The notes below the pieces were generated by a model, which saw only the letters and a list, made by a program, of their open reading frames with translations, had not been told where the DNA came from and searched no databases. Made by a program: the position numbers and the translations under genes. A DNA stretch of 49,426 nt from Bacillota bacterium (GTDB lineage Bacteria > Bacillota > Clostridia > Lachnospirales > Anaerotignaceae). The stretch spans positions 1-49,426 of the forward strand of contig JAHZDZ010000017.1 of assembly GCA_019422105.1 (NCBI GenBank), written 5' to 3'. Below are positions 41,784 to 49,426 of the stretch, in pieces (positions within the stretch are counted from its first letter, which is position 1; each line of letters begins with the position of its first letter).

Positions 41784-42638
41784 ATGGAATTTCAAAACGC
41801 TATGGTAATAGGTGCGGGCCAAATGGGCGGCGGTATTGCCCGGGTATTTGCCGGGGCGGGAATGCAGGTATATCTCAATGATGTCGATGATTCTGTTGTA
41901 ATGAAAAGAGTGCGCTCCATTGAAAAAATGCTTGAAAAGGACGTGGCGAAAGGCAGGATAACACAGGAGGACAGTAAAAACACGTTGGCGCGGATACATC
42001 CCTCCGTGTCGCTGGGAGATGCCGCAGGATGCGGCATTGTCGTGGAGGCCATTGTGGAAAATATGCATGTGAAGGGAGAGGTTTTTCGGAAGCTGGATGA
42101 AATAACAGGAAAAGACTGTATTTTAGCTACCAATACTTCATCTCTTCCTATCACCGAAATTGCCGCCGTTACCGGACGACCGGAGCAGGTGATAGGGATG
42201 CATTTTATGAATCCCGTGCCTGTTATGTCTTTGGTTGAGATAATCAGGGGATTGGCAACCAGTGACAAGACGTACCGGAGAATAAAGACGCTTTCGCAGC
42301 AAATCGGAAAATTTCCCGTGGAGGTGCGGGACGTGCCGGGCTTTGTGTCAAACAGGGTACTGCAGGTTATGATAAACGAGGCGGTTTTCTGCCTGTATGA
42401 AGGGGTAGCCGATGCGTCGGGTGTGGATGAGATTATGAAAAGAGGAATGAACCACCCAATGGGTCCTTTGCAGCTGGCGGACTTTATTGGCCTTGATACG
42501 GTTTTGTCTATACTGGAAATAATGTACCGGGGATACGGTGATACAAAATACAGGCCGTGTCCTCTGCTTCGGCAGTATGTGAAGGCGGGGTGGCTTGGGA
42601 AAAAGGCGGGAAAAGGATTCTATGAATATGACAAATAA
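41784..42638 (+). CDS. 3-hydroxyacyl-CoA dehydrogenase (Hbd-like, second)
   Basis: 284 residues. The NAD motif is GAGQMGGGIARVFAGAG; ATNTSSLPITEIA and GMHFMNPVPVMSLVEII carry the active-site residues, and GFVSNRVLQVMINEAVF is the C-terminal domain signature. AAGGAGG precedes the ATG. Its overall sequence is close to clostridial 3-hydroxybutyryl-CoA dehydrogenases, so it is the better candidate for the final C4 round. Confidence 0.93.
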   Translation: MEFQNAMVIGAGQMGGGIARVFAGAGMQVYLNDVDDSVVMKRVRSIEKMLEKDVAKGRITQEDSKNTLARIHPSVSLGDAAGCGIVVEAIVENMHVKGEVFRKLDEITGKDCILATNTSSLPITEIAAVTGRPEQVIGMHFMNPVPVMSLVEIIRGLATSDKTYRRIKTLSQQIGKFPVEVRDVPGFVSNRVLQVMINEAVFCLYEGVADASGVDEIMKRGMNHPMGPLQLADFIGLDTVLSILEIMYRGYGDTKYRPCPLLRQYVKAGWLGKKAGKGFYEYDK

Positions 42639-42652
42639 AGGGGGGTAAAACT

Positions 42653-43792
42653 ATGGATTTTTCATTGTCCCAAGAGCATTTGGATTTGCAGGAAATGTTC
42701 CGTGATTTTGCGGAAAAAGAGGTAAGGCCTCTTTCGGCGGAAATAGACGAGGAGGAAAGGTTTCCGGTGGAAACGGTGCGTAAAATGGCGGACATGGGTA
42801 TTCTGGGCATTCCCTTTCCCGAGGAGTACGGAGGCTCGGGGATGGACAACCTGACCTATGCTCTTTGTGTGGAGGAATTGTCAAAGGCCTGTGCAACAAC
42901 AGGTGTTATTGTATCTGTGCATATGCTCTGTGCTTCCATTTTATATTTGAGCGGCTCTAAGGCGCAGAAGGAAAAATATTTGGCACCGCTGGCAGGCGGC
43001 AGACAGCTGGGGGCTTTTGCCCTGACAGAGCCGGGGGCGGGAACAGACGCCTCAGCCCAGAGAACAACGGCTGTTTTGGAGAATGGGCATTATATTTTAA
43101 ACGGTACAAAGATATTTATCACCAATGCGGGATACGCGGACACATACATTGTGTTTGCCATGACCGACAGGGCCAAGGGCAACAGGGGGATTTCCGCTTT
43201 TATTGTGGAGAGCTCATCAAAAGGCTTTACAATCGGAAAAAAAGAACGAAAAATGGGCATACGGGGCTCTGCAACCTGTGAAATTATATTGGATAACTGT
43301 GTTGTACCGATGGAAAATCTGATTGGAAGAGAGGGAGAGGGATTCAAAATTGCAATGGCAGGACTTGACAGCGGAAGAATCGGCATAGCAGCCCAGGCAC
43401 TTGGCATAGCCCAGGGTGCAATCGATGAGACGGTAAAATATGTTGGGGAAAGAATTCAGTTTGGGAAGCGTCTCTCCCAGTTTCAAAATACGCAGTTTGA
43501 GCTGGCGGAAATGCAGGCCAGAACAGATGCGGCGAGGCTCTTGGTTTACAGAGCAGCCTGCGCCAAGGACAGGCATGAGAAATATGGGCATAAGTCTGCT
43601 ATGGCGAAGCTTATTGCGGCGGATAATGCCAGTGATGTGACAAGAAGATGTCTCCAGCTGTTTGGAGGCTACGGATTTACCAGGGATTACCCAATGGAGC
43701 GTATGATGCGGGATGCTAAGATTACAGAAATATATGAGGGCACAAGCGAGGTTCAAAAGATTATTATTTCCGGCTGGATGGGAGTAAAATAA
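42653..43792 (+). CDS. Acyl-CoA dehydrogenase (butyryl-CoA dehydrogenase-like)
   Basis: 379 residues with all short-chain acyl-CoA dehydrogenase hallmarks: FALTEPGAGTDASAQRTTA, LNGTKIFITNAG, KMGIRGSATCEIILDN, LQLFGGYGFTRDYPMERMMRDAKI and the catalytic Glu362 in IYEGTSEVQK. It is conventional compared with the IEGVSD-type enzymes at 24998 and 27545. It is the last gene of operon C and likely acts with EtfAB on a short-chain acyl-CoA, either oxidatively or as the crotonyl-CoA-reducing enzyme. Confidence 0.93.
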   Translation: MDFSLSQEHLDLQEMFRDFAEKEVRPLSAEIDEEERFPVETVRKMADMGILGIPFPEEYGGSGMDNLTYALCVEELSKACATTGVIVSVHMLCASILYLSGSKAQKEKYLAPLAGGRQLGAFALTEPGAGTDASAQRTTAVLENGHYILNGTKIFITNAGYADTYIVFAMTDRAKGNRGISAFIVESSSKGFTIGKKERKMGIRGSATCEIILDNCVVPMENLIGREGEGFKIAMAGLDSGRIGIAAQALGIAQGAIDETVKYVGERIQFGKRLSQFQNTQFELAEMQARTDAARLLVYRAACAKDRHEKYGHKSAMAKLIAADNASDVTRRCLQLFGGYGFTRDYPMERMMRDAKITEIYEGTSEVQKIIISGWMGVK

Positions 43793-44240
43793 GCATGTAA
43801 ACCGGTTGTACAATGAGAAAAGCTTAGATGATTTTTTATCAAAATTTATTGCCTGTGAAAAAACGATATGGGTTTATTGACATCCCTACAAGCTGTCGGT
43901 AAGCCCTTTTTTAATCTCCAAAATGGAAGCTCGAAGCGACTTGCTGAGACAATATCCATCGGGGGGAATAATTCCGAAATGCGTTTTTGACTTGAAGGCA
44001 TTAAAAGTTTGCCGGCTGCAATATTTGGCTTTAAGAACCTGACTTTTAAAAGCGCTGAGGGCTCTTCTTTGGGGAGGGGCATTTTTATAGGATTTTTGAA
44101 ATATGTTGTGTGAAAACTTTTGCAGTGTGATATACTTATACTGTTTGTAATAAATTTGTAATAGATGTATTACAGTATTAGATAGTTTTACATAGATTAT
44201 TTTGTCTTGAAGTGCTTTATGAGTAAGGAGAATGTTCGCT
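43793..44240. promoter_or_regulatory. 448-bp intergenic region with operator-like repeats before the hybrid kinase
   Basis: The distal half (44144-44180) holds TTTGTAATA twice (44144-44152 and 44155-44163) followed by TATTACA (44168-44174). TGTAATA-GATG-TATTACA is a perfect 18-bp dyad. An extended -10-like TGA-TATACT (44128-44136) lies just upstream of it, so the dyad would overlap early transcribed DNA. The proximal half (about 43880-44090) has no recognisable gene on the plus strand but a stop-poor minus frame that looks like decayed or repeat-derived sequence. Confidence 0.4.
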
Positions 44241-47200
44241 ATGACTTTGGAAGAACAAAATGAAGTGGAGGCCCTGGCCTCGAAAATACTGCACAAATAT
44301 TTCTGTGACAGCGATGTGAAATATTTGATTTCTACCTTTACGGAGGATATTGTGTGGCTTGGCGGGGGGGAGCTGCAAAAAGCGGAGGGCGCTGAGGCTG
44401 TTGCGGAATGTTTTTTGAAGGCGCGCAATGAGCTGATGGCGTGCCGAATGTGGGACGAAGAATATGTTGTGGCGAAGCAGTCGGAAAATGTTTATCTCTG
44501 CGAGGGGAGGAGTCGTTTGGAATCTGTTGAGCCGGGTACGCTTCTTTGTGCACAGCAGAGGGTTACATTCGTTTTCAGGAGGGAAAAGGGTGTGCTGAAA
44601 ACAGCGCATATACATAACTCCGTTCCCTTTGACGCCATTAAGCCGGGAGAAATGTTTCCCATTGAAAATTCCAGAGAGGCTTTTTTAAAGCTGAAAAATG
44701 AGCTGGGAGAAAAGGAACAGCAGATTGAACTCATGCTTCGCCAGCTGCCGGGCGGAATGCTGGTATGCCTGCCGGACAGGGAGTTTACAATAAGCTGGAT
44801 AAGTGAAAACCTGTACCGTATGCTGGGGTATGATAGTGAAAGGGAATTTATGGAGGAGACAGGGGGGAAGGCTTCCGGTTTTATTCATAAAGAGGATATT
44901 GACTATGCCTGGAAATATATACAAAACAGCTTTGCCTGCGGCAACAGCTATAACGAGGAATACAGGGCAGTGAAAAAGGACGGCAGTGTCATTTGGGTAA
45001 TGGACATCGGCAAAAGGTTTGTGGATGGTGACGGGAAAACGTCTATCAGCTGCTTTATAACCGATATCAGCCATAGGAAGGAGCAGGAGCAGAGGCTTTT
45101 GAAGGCCAATATGGAGATTGCGCACCAGACTAAATTTCTCAACCAGCTCTATGACTCTGTGCCCTGCGGCATTATACAGTTTCAGGCAGAGCCGCCCTAT
45201 TCTATTATTAATTCCAATAAAAGGGCAAGGGAAATATACGGCTACACGAAGGAAGAATACAGTACCTGGGCAAGGGATCCCTTTTTAAATGTGCTGGACA
45301 AGGATAAGGCGTGGATTAAAAATAAGCTGAGTCAGCTTGTGAGAGAAGGCGGACAGGTTTATTATGAAAGAGAATCCCGGCGCAAGGACGGATCTGCCTT
45401 TTGGATCAGCGTATCCATGGAATATCTTCCAAACGCTGACGGCGTGGAGGTAATACAGGCGGTATTTTTGGATATAACACAGACAAAGCAGCTTCAGCAG
45501 CTGAGGGAGCAGGAGCAGATGCTGAAAAACAAGCTTTTCAGCTCCGCTCTTTTAAGTTCCAATCAGGCGGTTCTGACCGTCAATCTGACAAAAAATACAT
45601 ATGACTGTGTTGCGGGAAAAGAATATACCTATATGCTGGATAATAAGTCCGGCTATGACAAGCTGATTGACAGGGCAATGGAGGCGGTGCATCCCGATTA
45701 CTGTGAGGAGTACAGGAAAAAATTCAGCAGGGAAAATATACTGGAAGCTTTTGCTTCGGGGCAAAAAGAGATTTATATGGAGCTTCAGCAGCTGGGACCG
45801 GATAAAAAGTATCATTGGGTAGCATGCAATTTCATCTATGTGGACAACGATTATAACAACGATGTTATCGGTATCGATACCATAAAGCTGTTGGATGAGC
45901 AGAGAGCCGAAAAAGCCAGACAGGAACAGCTTCTCAGGGACGCTCTTTTTGCGGCAAGAGCTGCCAACCGGGCAAAATCGGATTTTCTCTCCCGTATGAG
46001 CCATGATATAAGAACGCCCATGAACGCTATCATTGGAATGAGCACCATAGGGCAGATGAGAATAGAGAGCAAAGAAAGAGTACAGGACTGCTTTCAAAAA
46101 ATAGATACCTCATCCCGCTACCTTCTGTCACTGATAAATGATATTTTGGATATGTCAAGAATTGAGAGCGGCAAAATGGCGCTGTCTCACAGTCAGTTTG
46201 ATTTCATGGAGTTGATAGCGCAGATTGACACCATAATGTATCCTCAGGCTTGTGAAAGGGGAATAAACTATGAGGTATACCACCAGGAGCCTATTGACAG
46301 ATATTTTGTAGGAGATGCCCTTCGTCTGAATCAAATTTTAATGAATCTTTTATCGAACGCTTTGAAGTTTACGCCGAATGGAGGAAACATCACAATCAAT
46401 ATCAGGGAACAGTACCGAGCCAATGGATTTGCGTACATGGAAATTATTGTGCAGGACACGGGTATTGGTATGTCTGAGGAATTTCAAAGTCATCTTTTCC
46501 AGCCCTTTGAGCAGGAGAACGCCGATTTTGCCAGAAATAATATCGGAAGCGGTCTGGGATTGTCAATTGTGTATAATCTGATACAGCTTATGGGCGGGAC
46601 TATCAATGTGTGGAGCAGGCAAAACCAGGGCTCCAAATTCACCGTGACAATTCCGATGGAATTGGCGGAGGATGACGAGGAGAGGGAAAAGGAGCGCAAA
46701 TCAAGAGAGCTTTTAAAGGGCCTTTATGTATTGGTGGCTGATGATGACGAGATAATTGGGGAGCAGACGGCGGCGATTATGGAAAACATAGGCGCTGAGT
46801 CCCTTTGGGTGGAAAACGGCTACCGCGCTGTAGAAGAGGTAGAAAAAGCACTTGCCGAAAATAGGGTCTTTGACGTAGCGCTGATAGACTGGAAGATGCC
46901 GGGAATGGACGGTGTTGAAACCACACGCCGGATAAGAAAGCTTATAGGACCGGACGCTACTATCATTATTATCACAGCCTATGACTGGAGCGAGATTGAA
47001 ACGCAGGCAAGACAGGCCGGCGCCAACTATTTTATTGCAAAACCGTTGTTTCAGTCTACGATTTTTGACGCCTTCTGCCGCCTGCGTGTAAAAAATCATC
47101 ATATGGGGCAGAAAAGTCCGGATATGGAAAGCGTTTTTGACGGACAGAGGTTTTTGCTGGCGGAGGACAATGAGCTGAATCTGGAAATTGCAAAGTCCAT

Positions 47201-47516
47201 ATTGGAAATGTATGGCGTACAGGTTGAAGCTGCGGAGAACGGGCAAATAGCGGTGGACAAATTCAAAGAGAAGGAGAGCGGATATTACCAGGCGATTTTG
47301 ATGGATATCCGTATGCCGATTATGGACGGGCTGGAGGCGACAAAAAACATCAGAAGTCTACCGAAAAAGGATGCGGCGACAATACCGATTATCGCTATGA
47401 CTGCCAACGCCTTTGATGAGGACAGGGAGGCTGCGGAAGCAGCCGGTATGAACGATTATCTGGTAAAACCTATTGATTTCAACGTACTTTGTGAGATTTT
47501 ATCCCGCTGGCTGTGA
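44241..47516 (+). CDS. Hybrid sensor histidine kinase with SnoaL-like, PAS and two receiver domains
   Basis: The ATG at 44241 (AAGGAG 10 nt upstream) gives 1091 residues; an in-frame ATG at 44232 is too close to that site. Domain order: a SnoaL/NTF2-like domain (about 5-130, VEALASKILHKYFCDSD...), a PAS domain (about 150-285), a second PAS (about 295-420), a third poorly conserved PAS-like region (about 425-545), the DHp helix with His588 in LSRMSHDIRTPMNAI, a HATPase domain (NQILMNLLSNALKFTP, DTGIGM, GSGLGLSI), then receiver 1 with Asp883 (LIDWKMPGMDG) and receiver 2 with Asp1022 (LMDIRMPIMDG). No membrane helix is seen, so it is a cytoplasmic sensor. No output regulator lies nearby, and no link to the catabolic island is shown. 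Confidence 0.93.
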   Translation: MTLEEQNEVEALASKILHKYFCDSDVKYLISTFTEDIVWLGGGELQKAEGAEAVAECFLKARNELMACRMWDEEYVVAKQSENVYLCEGRSRLESVEPGTLLCAQQRVTFVFRREKGVLKTAHIHNSVPFDAIKPGEMFPIENSREAFLKLKNELGEKEQQIELMLRQLPGGMLVCLPDREFTISWISENLYRMLGYDSEREFMEETGGKASGFIHKEDIDYAWKYIQNSFACGNSYNEEYRAVKKDGSVIWVMDIGKRFVDGDGKTSISCFITDISHRKEQEQRLLKANMEIAHQTKFLNQLYDSVPCGIIQFQAEPPYSIINSNKRAREIYGYTKEEYSTWARDPFLNVLDKDKAWIKNKLSQLVREGGQVYYERESRRKDGSAFWISVSMEYLPNADGVEVIQAVFLDITQTKQLQQLREQEQMLKNKLFSSALLSSNQAVLTVNLTKNTYDCVAGKEYTYMLDNKSGYDKLIDRAMEAVHPDYCEEYRKKFSRENILEAFASGQKEIYMELQQLGPDKKYHWVACNFIYVDNDYNNDVIGIDTIKLLDEQRAEKARQEQLLRDALFAARAANRAKSDFLSRMSHDIRTPMNAIIGMSTIGQMRIESKERVQDCFQKIDTSSRYLLSLINDILDMSRIESGKMALSHSQFDFMELIAQIDTIMYPQACERGINYEVYHQEPIDRYFVGDALRLNQILMNLLSNALKFTPNGGNITINIREQYRANGFAYMEIIVQDTGIGMSEEFQSHLFQPFEQENADFARNNIGSGLGLSIVYNLIQLMGGTINVWSRQNQGSKFTVTIPMELAEDDEEREKERKSRELLKGLYVLVADDDEIIGEQTAAIMENIGAESLWVENGYRAVEEVEKALAENRVFDVALIDWKMPGMDGVETTRRIRKLIGPDATIIIITAYDWSEIETQARQAGANYFIAKPLFQSTIFDAFCRLRVKNHHMGQKSPDMESVFDGQRFLLAEDNELNLEIAKSILEMYGVQVEAAENGQIAVDKFKEKESGYYQAILMDIRMPIMDGLEATKNIRSLPKKDAATIPIIAMTANAFDEDREAAEAAGMNDYLVKPIDFNVLCEILSRWL

Positions 47517-47554
47517 CAAAAAGAGTGCCTGTCTGTAAAAAAGAAGCATAAATA

Positions 47555-47587
47555 AAAAAGGACAAAGCATTTGCTTTGTCCTTTTTA
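47555..47587. terminator. Bidirectional intrinsic terminator
   Basis: AAAAAGGACAAAGCA pairs with TGCTTTGTCCTTTTT with a minimal loop. It lies between the plus-strand kinase and the minus-strand tRNA and can end both transcripts. Confidence 0.88.
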
Positions 47588-47590
47588 GCA

Positions 47591-47663
47591 TGGACCTGAA
47601 GGGATTCGAACCCTCGGCCTCCGCCTTGCGAAGGCGGCGCTCTCCCAACTGAGCCACAGGCCC
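47591..47663 (-). tRNA. tRNA-Ala (CGC anticodon)
   Basis: On the minus strand a 73-nt cloverleaf is complete: acceptor stem GGGCCTG/CAGGTCC with one G-U pair and discriminator A, a D-loop containing GGCTCAGTTGGGAGAGC, anticodon stem CCGCC/GGCGG around TTCGCAA (anticodon CGC, reading GCG), and the T-arm GAGGGTTCGAATCCCTT. No CCA is encoded. The isotype rests on the anticodon alone. Confidence 0.93.
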
Positions 47664-47870
47664 TTATAAAGGAAGTGATATTTCTATATCCATAAAAATA
47701 TGATAACACTTTTGTATAAAATTGCAATACTCATTTTTATTTTTTCGTGTGCTGTTGGTAATGGATTGCGGCAGGCATTACCTACACAAGGTTCTGACAA
47801 TCTATATGGATATATGCGATCAGGCGGATAAGGGCTGTGCTTTTGCCGCCGGGGCAGGGGGAGGCTTAAA

Positions 47871-47905
47871 AAAAGAACCTTATCCATAAAGGATAGGATT
47901 CTTTT
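47871..47905 (-). terminator. Terminator of the YkvI-like gene
   Basis: AAAAGAACCTTATCC pairs with GGATAGGATTCTTTT (one A/C mismatch on the plus strand) and is followed on the minus strand by a T-rich run, 14 nt beyond the stop codon. The remaining 47664-47870 holds no supported gene. Confidence 0.8.
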
Positions 47906-47918
47906 AATATCTGATGAA

Positions 47919-49064
47919 TTATTTGTTTTGAAGCTCTTTACTTTTTTTACAAATTTTATATACACCTACTGTCAATAACGGAATCAGAAAAACGATGATA
48001 AATACGTAAGCCAGAGCGTTATATGCCTTGGCAATCAAATCGATTAAGCCGATTTTTGCAAGGACAGTGGAGCCGATAAGTACGGTGAAGGTAAGAGCAC
48101 ATCTTTGCCTTCGGGTCATGACCGGTTTGTTGGCCTCCTGTAGGCCGTTATTGACTCGGTCAATCAGGGCGTGGGTGATGCCTGTTGAGGTTTCGATTAA
48201 TGTCCAGCCCATGATAAGGCCGAAAAAGGCAATCATAAACGGTCCGGCAATACCCTTCATCATTTCAAGCCATGGAACGGTGGCACCCAGTACGGATTCG
48301 TCAGGATAGAAGCCCAGAATAGAGAAGTAGGTCAAAAACCACGGAATTGTCATAAGAAGACCTGCAATGAGGCCGCTTATAACACTTTCTTTTCTGGAGG
48401 TCTGGTTTTTCAGTGTAAAGAAGCTTGACGGAATAACAACGAGGTTAAAGGCCATATAAATGATACCTGCCCATATAGCCGTTCCGATTGTAGCATTTGG
48501 CGTATAGCTGGTGTCCATCGTGGCAAATACCTTTTGTATATTGCCGAAGCGGGCGGATATTACCAGTACGGAAAAGAGAATATAGCCGGCATAAAGTAAA
48601 ATGGTTCCTAGTGTTTCAAACTGTGCGATAATTTTATCTCCGAAGAAATTTAAAAGTCCGACAACGACTGTAATGGCGGCAACGCCTACCCAGTAATTGA
48701 GGCCCATAGTCTCCTCGATGATAGATCCGGTAGCGGCGGCCATAACGGCGATAATGATAACCATAAAAATGGCATATACAATATCGTATACCACCCAGAG
48801 CGGACCGGATATTTCCTTCAGAACGGATTTATAGTCATAAATTTTATAAAGACGAACCAGTTCAAAGGTCAGTATGGATACAACGGCAAATCCAATTAAT
48901 GTTCCCAAGCCGGATAACCAGCCGTAAGCGCCGAATTTTGCGCCGTACTCTGTAATTTCACGTCCTGTAGCGTATCCGCCGCCAATGAGGACGGATTGCA
49001 GTATGATACCTGGAAGCAGGTATCGTCCGAAGCTGCTGCTAAAAAATGATTTCTTTTCTTCCAT
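47919..49064 (-). CDS. YkvI-like membrane protein (COG3949, APC-type transporter fold)
   Basis: 381 residues with about ten predicted membrane helices. Its opening PGIILQSVLIGGGYATGREITEYG is the typical start of the YkvI family, in which a broken first helix (GGGYATG) resembles the substrate site of APC-fold transporters. Helices follow at regular intervals, and the C-terminus ends with a short Lys-rich cytoplasmic tail. GGGGGAAA lies 6 nt before the ATG. The transported compound is unknown, and the gene appears monocistronic. Confidence 0.85.
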   Translation of the reverse strand: MEEKKSFFSSSFGRYLLPGIILQSVLIGGGYATGREITEYGAKFGAYGWLSGLGTLIGFAVVSILTFELVRLYKIYDYKSVLKEISGPLWVVYDIVYAIFMVIIIAVMAAATGSIIEETMGLNYWVGVAAITVVVGLLNFFGDKIIAQFETLGTILLYAGYILFSVLVISARFGNIQKVFATMDTSYTPNATIGTAIWAGIIYMAFNLVVIPSSFFTLKNQTSRKESVISGLIAGLLMTIPWFLTYFSILGFYPDESVLGATVPWLEMMKGIAGPFMIAFFGLIMGWTLIETSTGITHALIDRVNNGLQEANKPVMTRRQRCALTFTVLIGSTVLAKIGLIDLIAKAYNALAYVFIIVFLIPLLTVGVYKICKKSKELQNK

Positions 49065-49206
49065 AAAAATTTCCCCCTAAAATTATATGGTTGGTTTAGC
49101 TGTCAAAGCTGTTTTTAAGTGATTTTACAGCCGAAAGGTGACAGCCTTTGTAAAATAGTGAACTTTTTTCGGCTGTTTTATAAAATCCTATACAATACCA
49201 ACTTTT
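49065..49206. other. Intergenic region upstream of the YkvI-like gene
   Basis: No gene is supported. An ACAGCC/GGCTGT dyad (49141-49146 and 49170-49176) spans a long loop. A 14-nt word TAAAATCCTATACA, also present at 346-359 near the other repeat zone, occurs at about 49181-49194. It may be part of the same repeated element or chance. Confidence 0.35.
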
Positions 49207-49426
49207 TTGTTGCTGATGCAATAAAAAAGGGTATGGATTGACCTGAAAATTGCTCAATCCGTAAAAATAGCCATGCCGCGGCTTTTTTTTATTGCTCTGC
49301 AATAAAAAAGGTATTAAGGAAACGGATTGAATACAAGCCTTTCAATCCGTAAAAATAGCCACGTTGCGGCTATTTTTTATTGCTCTGCAATAAAAAAGGT
49401 ATTAAGGAAACGGATTGAATACAAGC
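49207..49426 (+). repeat. 88-bp tandem repeat array with three hairpins per unit, continuing past the window
   Basis: About two and a half units are present. A degenerate first unit starts near 49207, a full unit at 49291-49378, and the next from 49379 is identical over all 48 nt visible before the window ends. Each unit contains three inverted repeats: ATTGC-TCT-GCAAT, ACGGATTGA-N11-TCAATCCGT (49322-49350) and AAATAGCC-N7-GGCTATTT. The same family, reversed and degenerate with the same 88-bp period, occurs at 1381-1530, and the CGGATTG stem recurs at 6619-6657. No open frame runs through it. Confidence 0.88.

Noticed and set aside
43886..44428. 180-codon minus-strand open frame overlapping the kinase start
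   Set aside because: It overlaps the conserved SnoaL-like N-terminus of the kinase, lacks a ribosome site, and has an uninformative low-complexity translation.
47684..47965. 93-codon minus-strand open frame between the tRNA and the YkvI-like gene
   Set aside because: It spans the intrinsic terminator at 47871-47905 and the end of the YkvI-like gene, with no protein-like pattern.

Overview
The window reads as a chromosomal segment of a strictly anaerobic, low-to-moderate GC Bacillota, most likely class Clostridia (Lachnospirales-like). This rests on strong AGGAGG/GGGGGAG ribosome sites, a DegV protein, lipoprotein-type TRAP and RND components, clostridial-style EtfAB/acyl-CoA dehydrogenase/CoA-transferase genes, a 4-hydroxybutyryl-CoA-dehydratase family [4Fe-4S] enzyme and an orphan hybrid kinase. 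The species cannot be named from sequence alone. No IS element, phage gene, CRISPR array or rRNA was seen. There is one tRNA-Ala.

Layout. 1-6.7 kb: a hairpin-rich non-coding stretch, degV (minus), an 88-bp-period repeat, then a MarR-type regulator with an operator-like pair followed by an adaptor/RND efflux pump. 6.8-15.7 kb: two different amidohydrolases on either side of a LysR regulator; the second heads an apparent operon with a TRAP transporter (DctP-DctQ-DctM), an HpcH/HpaI-type aldolase and a D-2-hydroxyacid dehydrogenase. This looks like uptake and breakdown of an acylated or cyclic acid. 15.8-19.0 kb: a GldA/F/G-like ABC export system (minus).

19.2-43.8 kb is the centrepiece: a 24-kb CoA-dependent catabolic island. 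Minus operon A (22.6 to 19.3 kb) encodes a FabK/nitronate-monooxygenase-like flavoprotein, an enoyl-CoA hydratase and a 4-hydroxybutyryl-CoA dehydratase homologue with all four cluster ligands. Plus operon B (23.4-33.3 kb) encodes two crotonases, two acyl-CoA dehydrogenases, two acetyl-CoA-hydrolase-type CoA-transferases and a second TRAP importer. Plus operon C (35.7-43.8 kb) encodes two thiolases, two 3-hydroxyacyl-CoA dehydrogenases, a DUF169 protein, EtfBA and a third acyl-CoA dehydrogenase. Between B and C, transcribed the other way, lies a GAF/PAS-AAA-Fis sigma-54 activator. Each operon has a textbook GG-N10-GC sigma-54 promoter (22670-22687 minus, 23232-23249 plus, 35627-35644 plus), so the island appears to be one sigma-54 regulon.

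The likely logic is: TRAP import of a carboxylate, CoA transfer, alpha,beta-desaturation and dehydration/isomerisation (including a radical-type beta,gamma dehydration), then two rounds of hydration, oxidation and thiolysis to acetyl-CoA, with electrons passed to EtfAB. The substrate is not evident and the pathway may be undescribed.

43.8-49.4 kb: a 448-bp intergenic region with operator-like repeats, an orphan hybrid histidine kinase with an N-terminal SnoaL-like domain, tRNA-Ala(CGC), a YkvI-type membrane protein (minus), and an 88-bp tandem repeat running off the end. This repeat belongs to the same family as the one at 1.4 kb, in opposite orientation.
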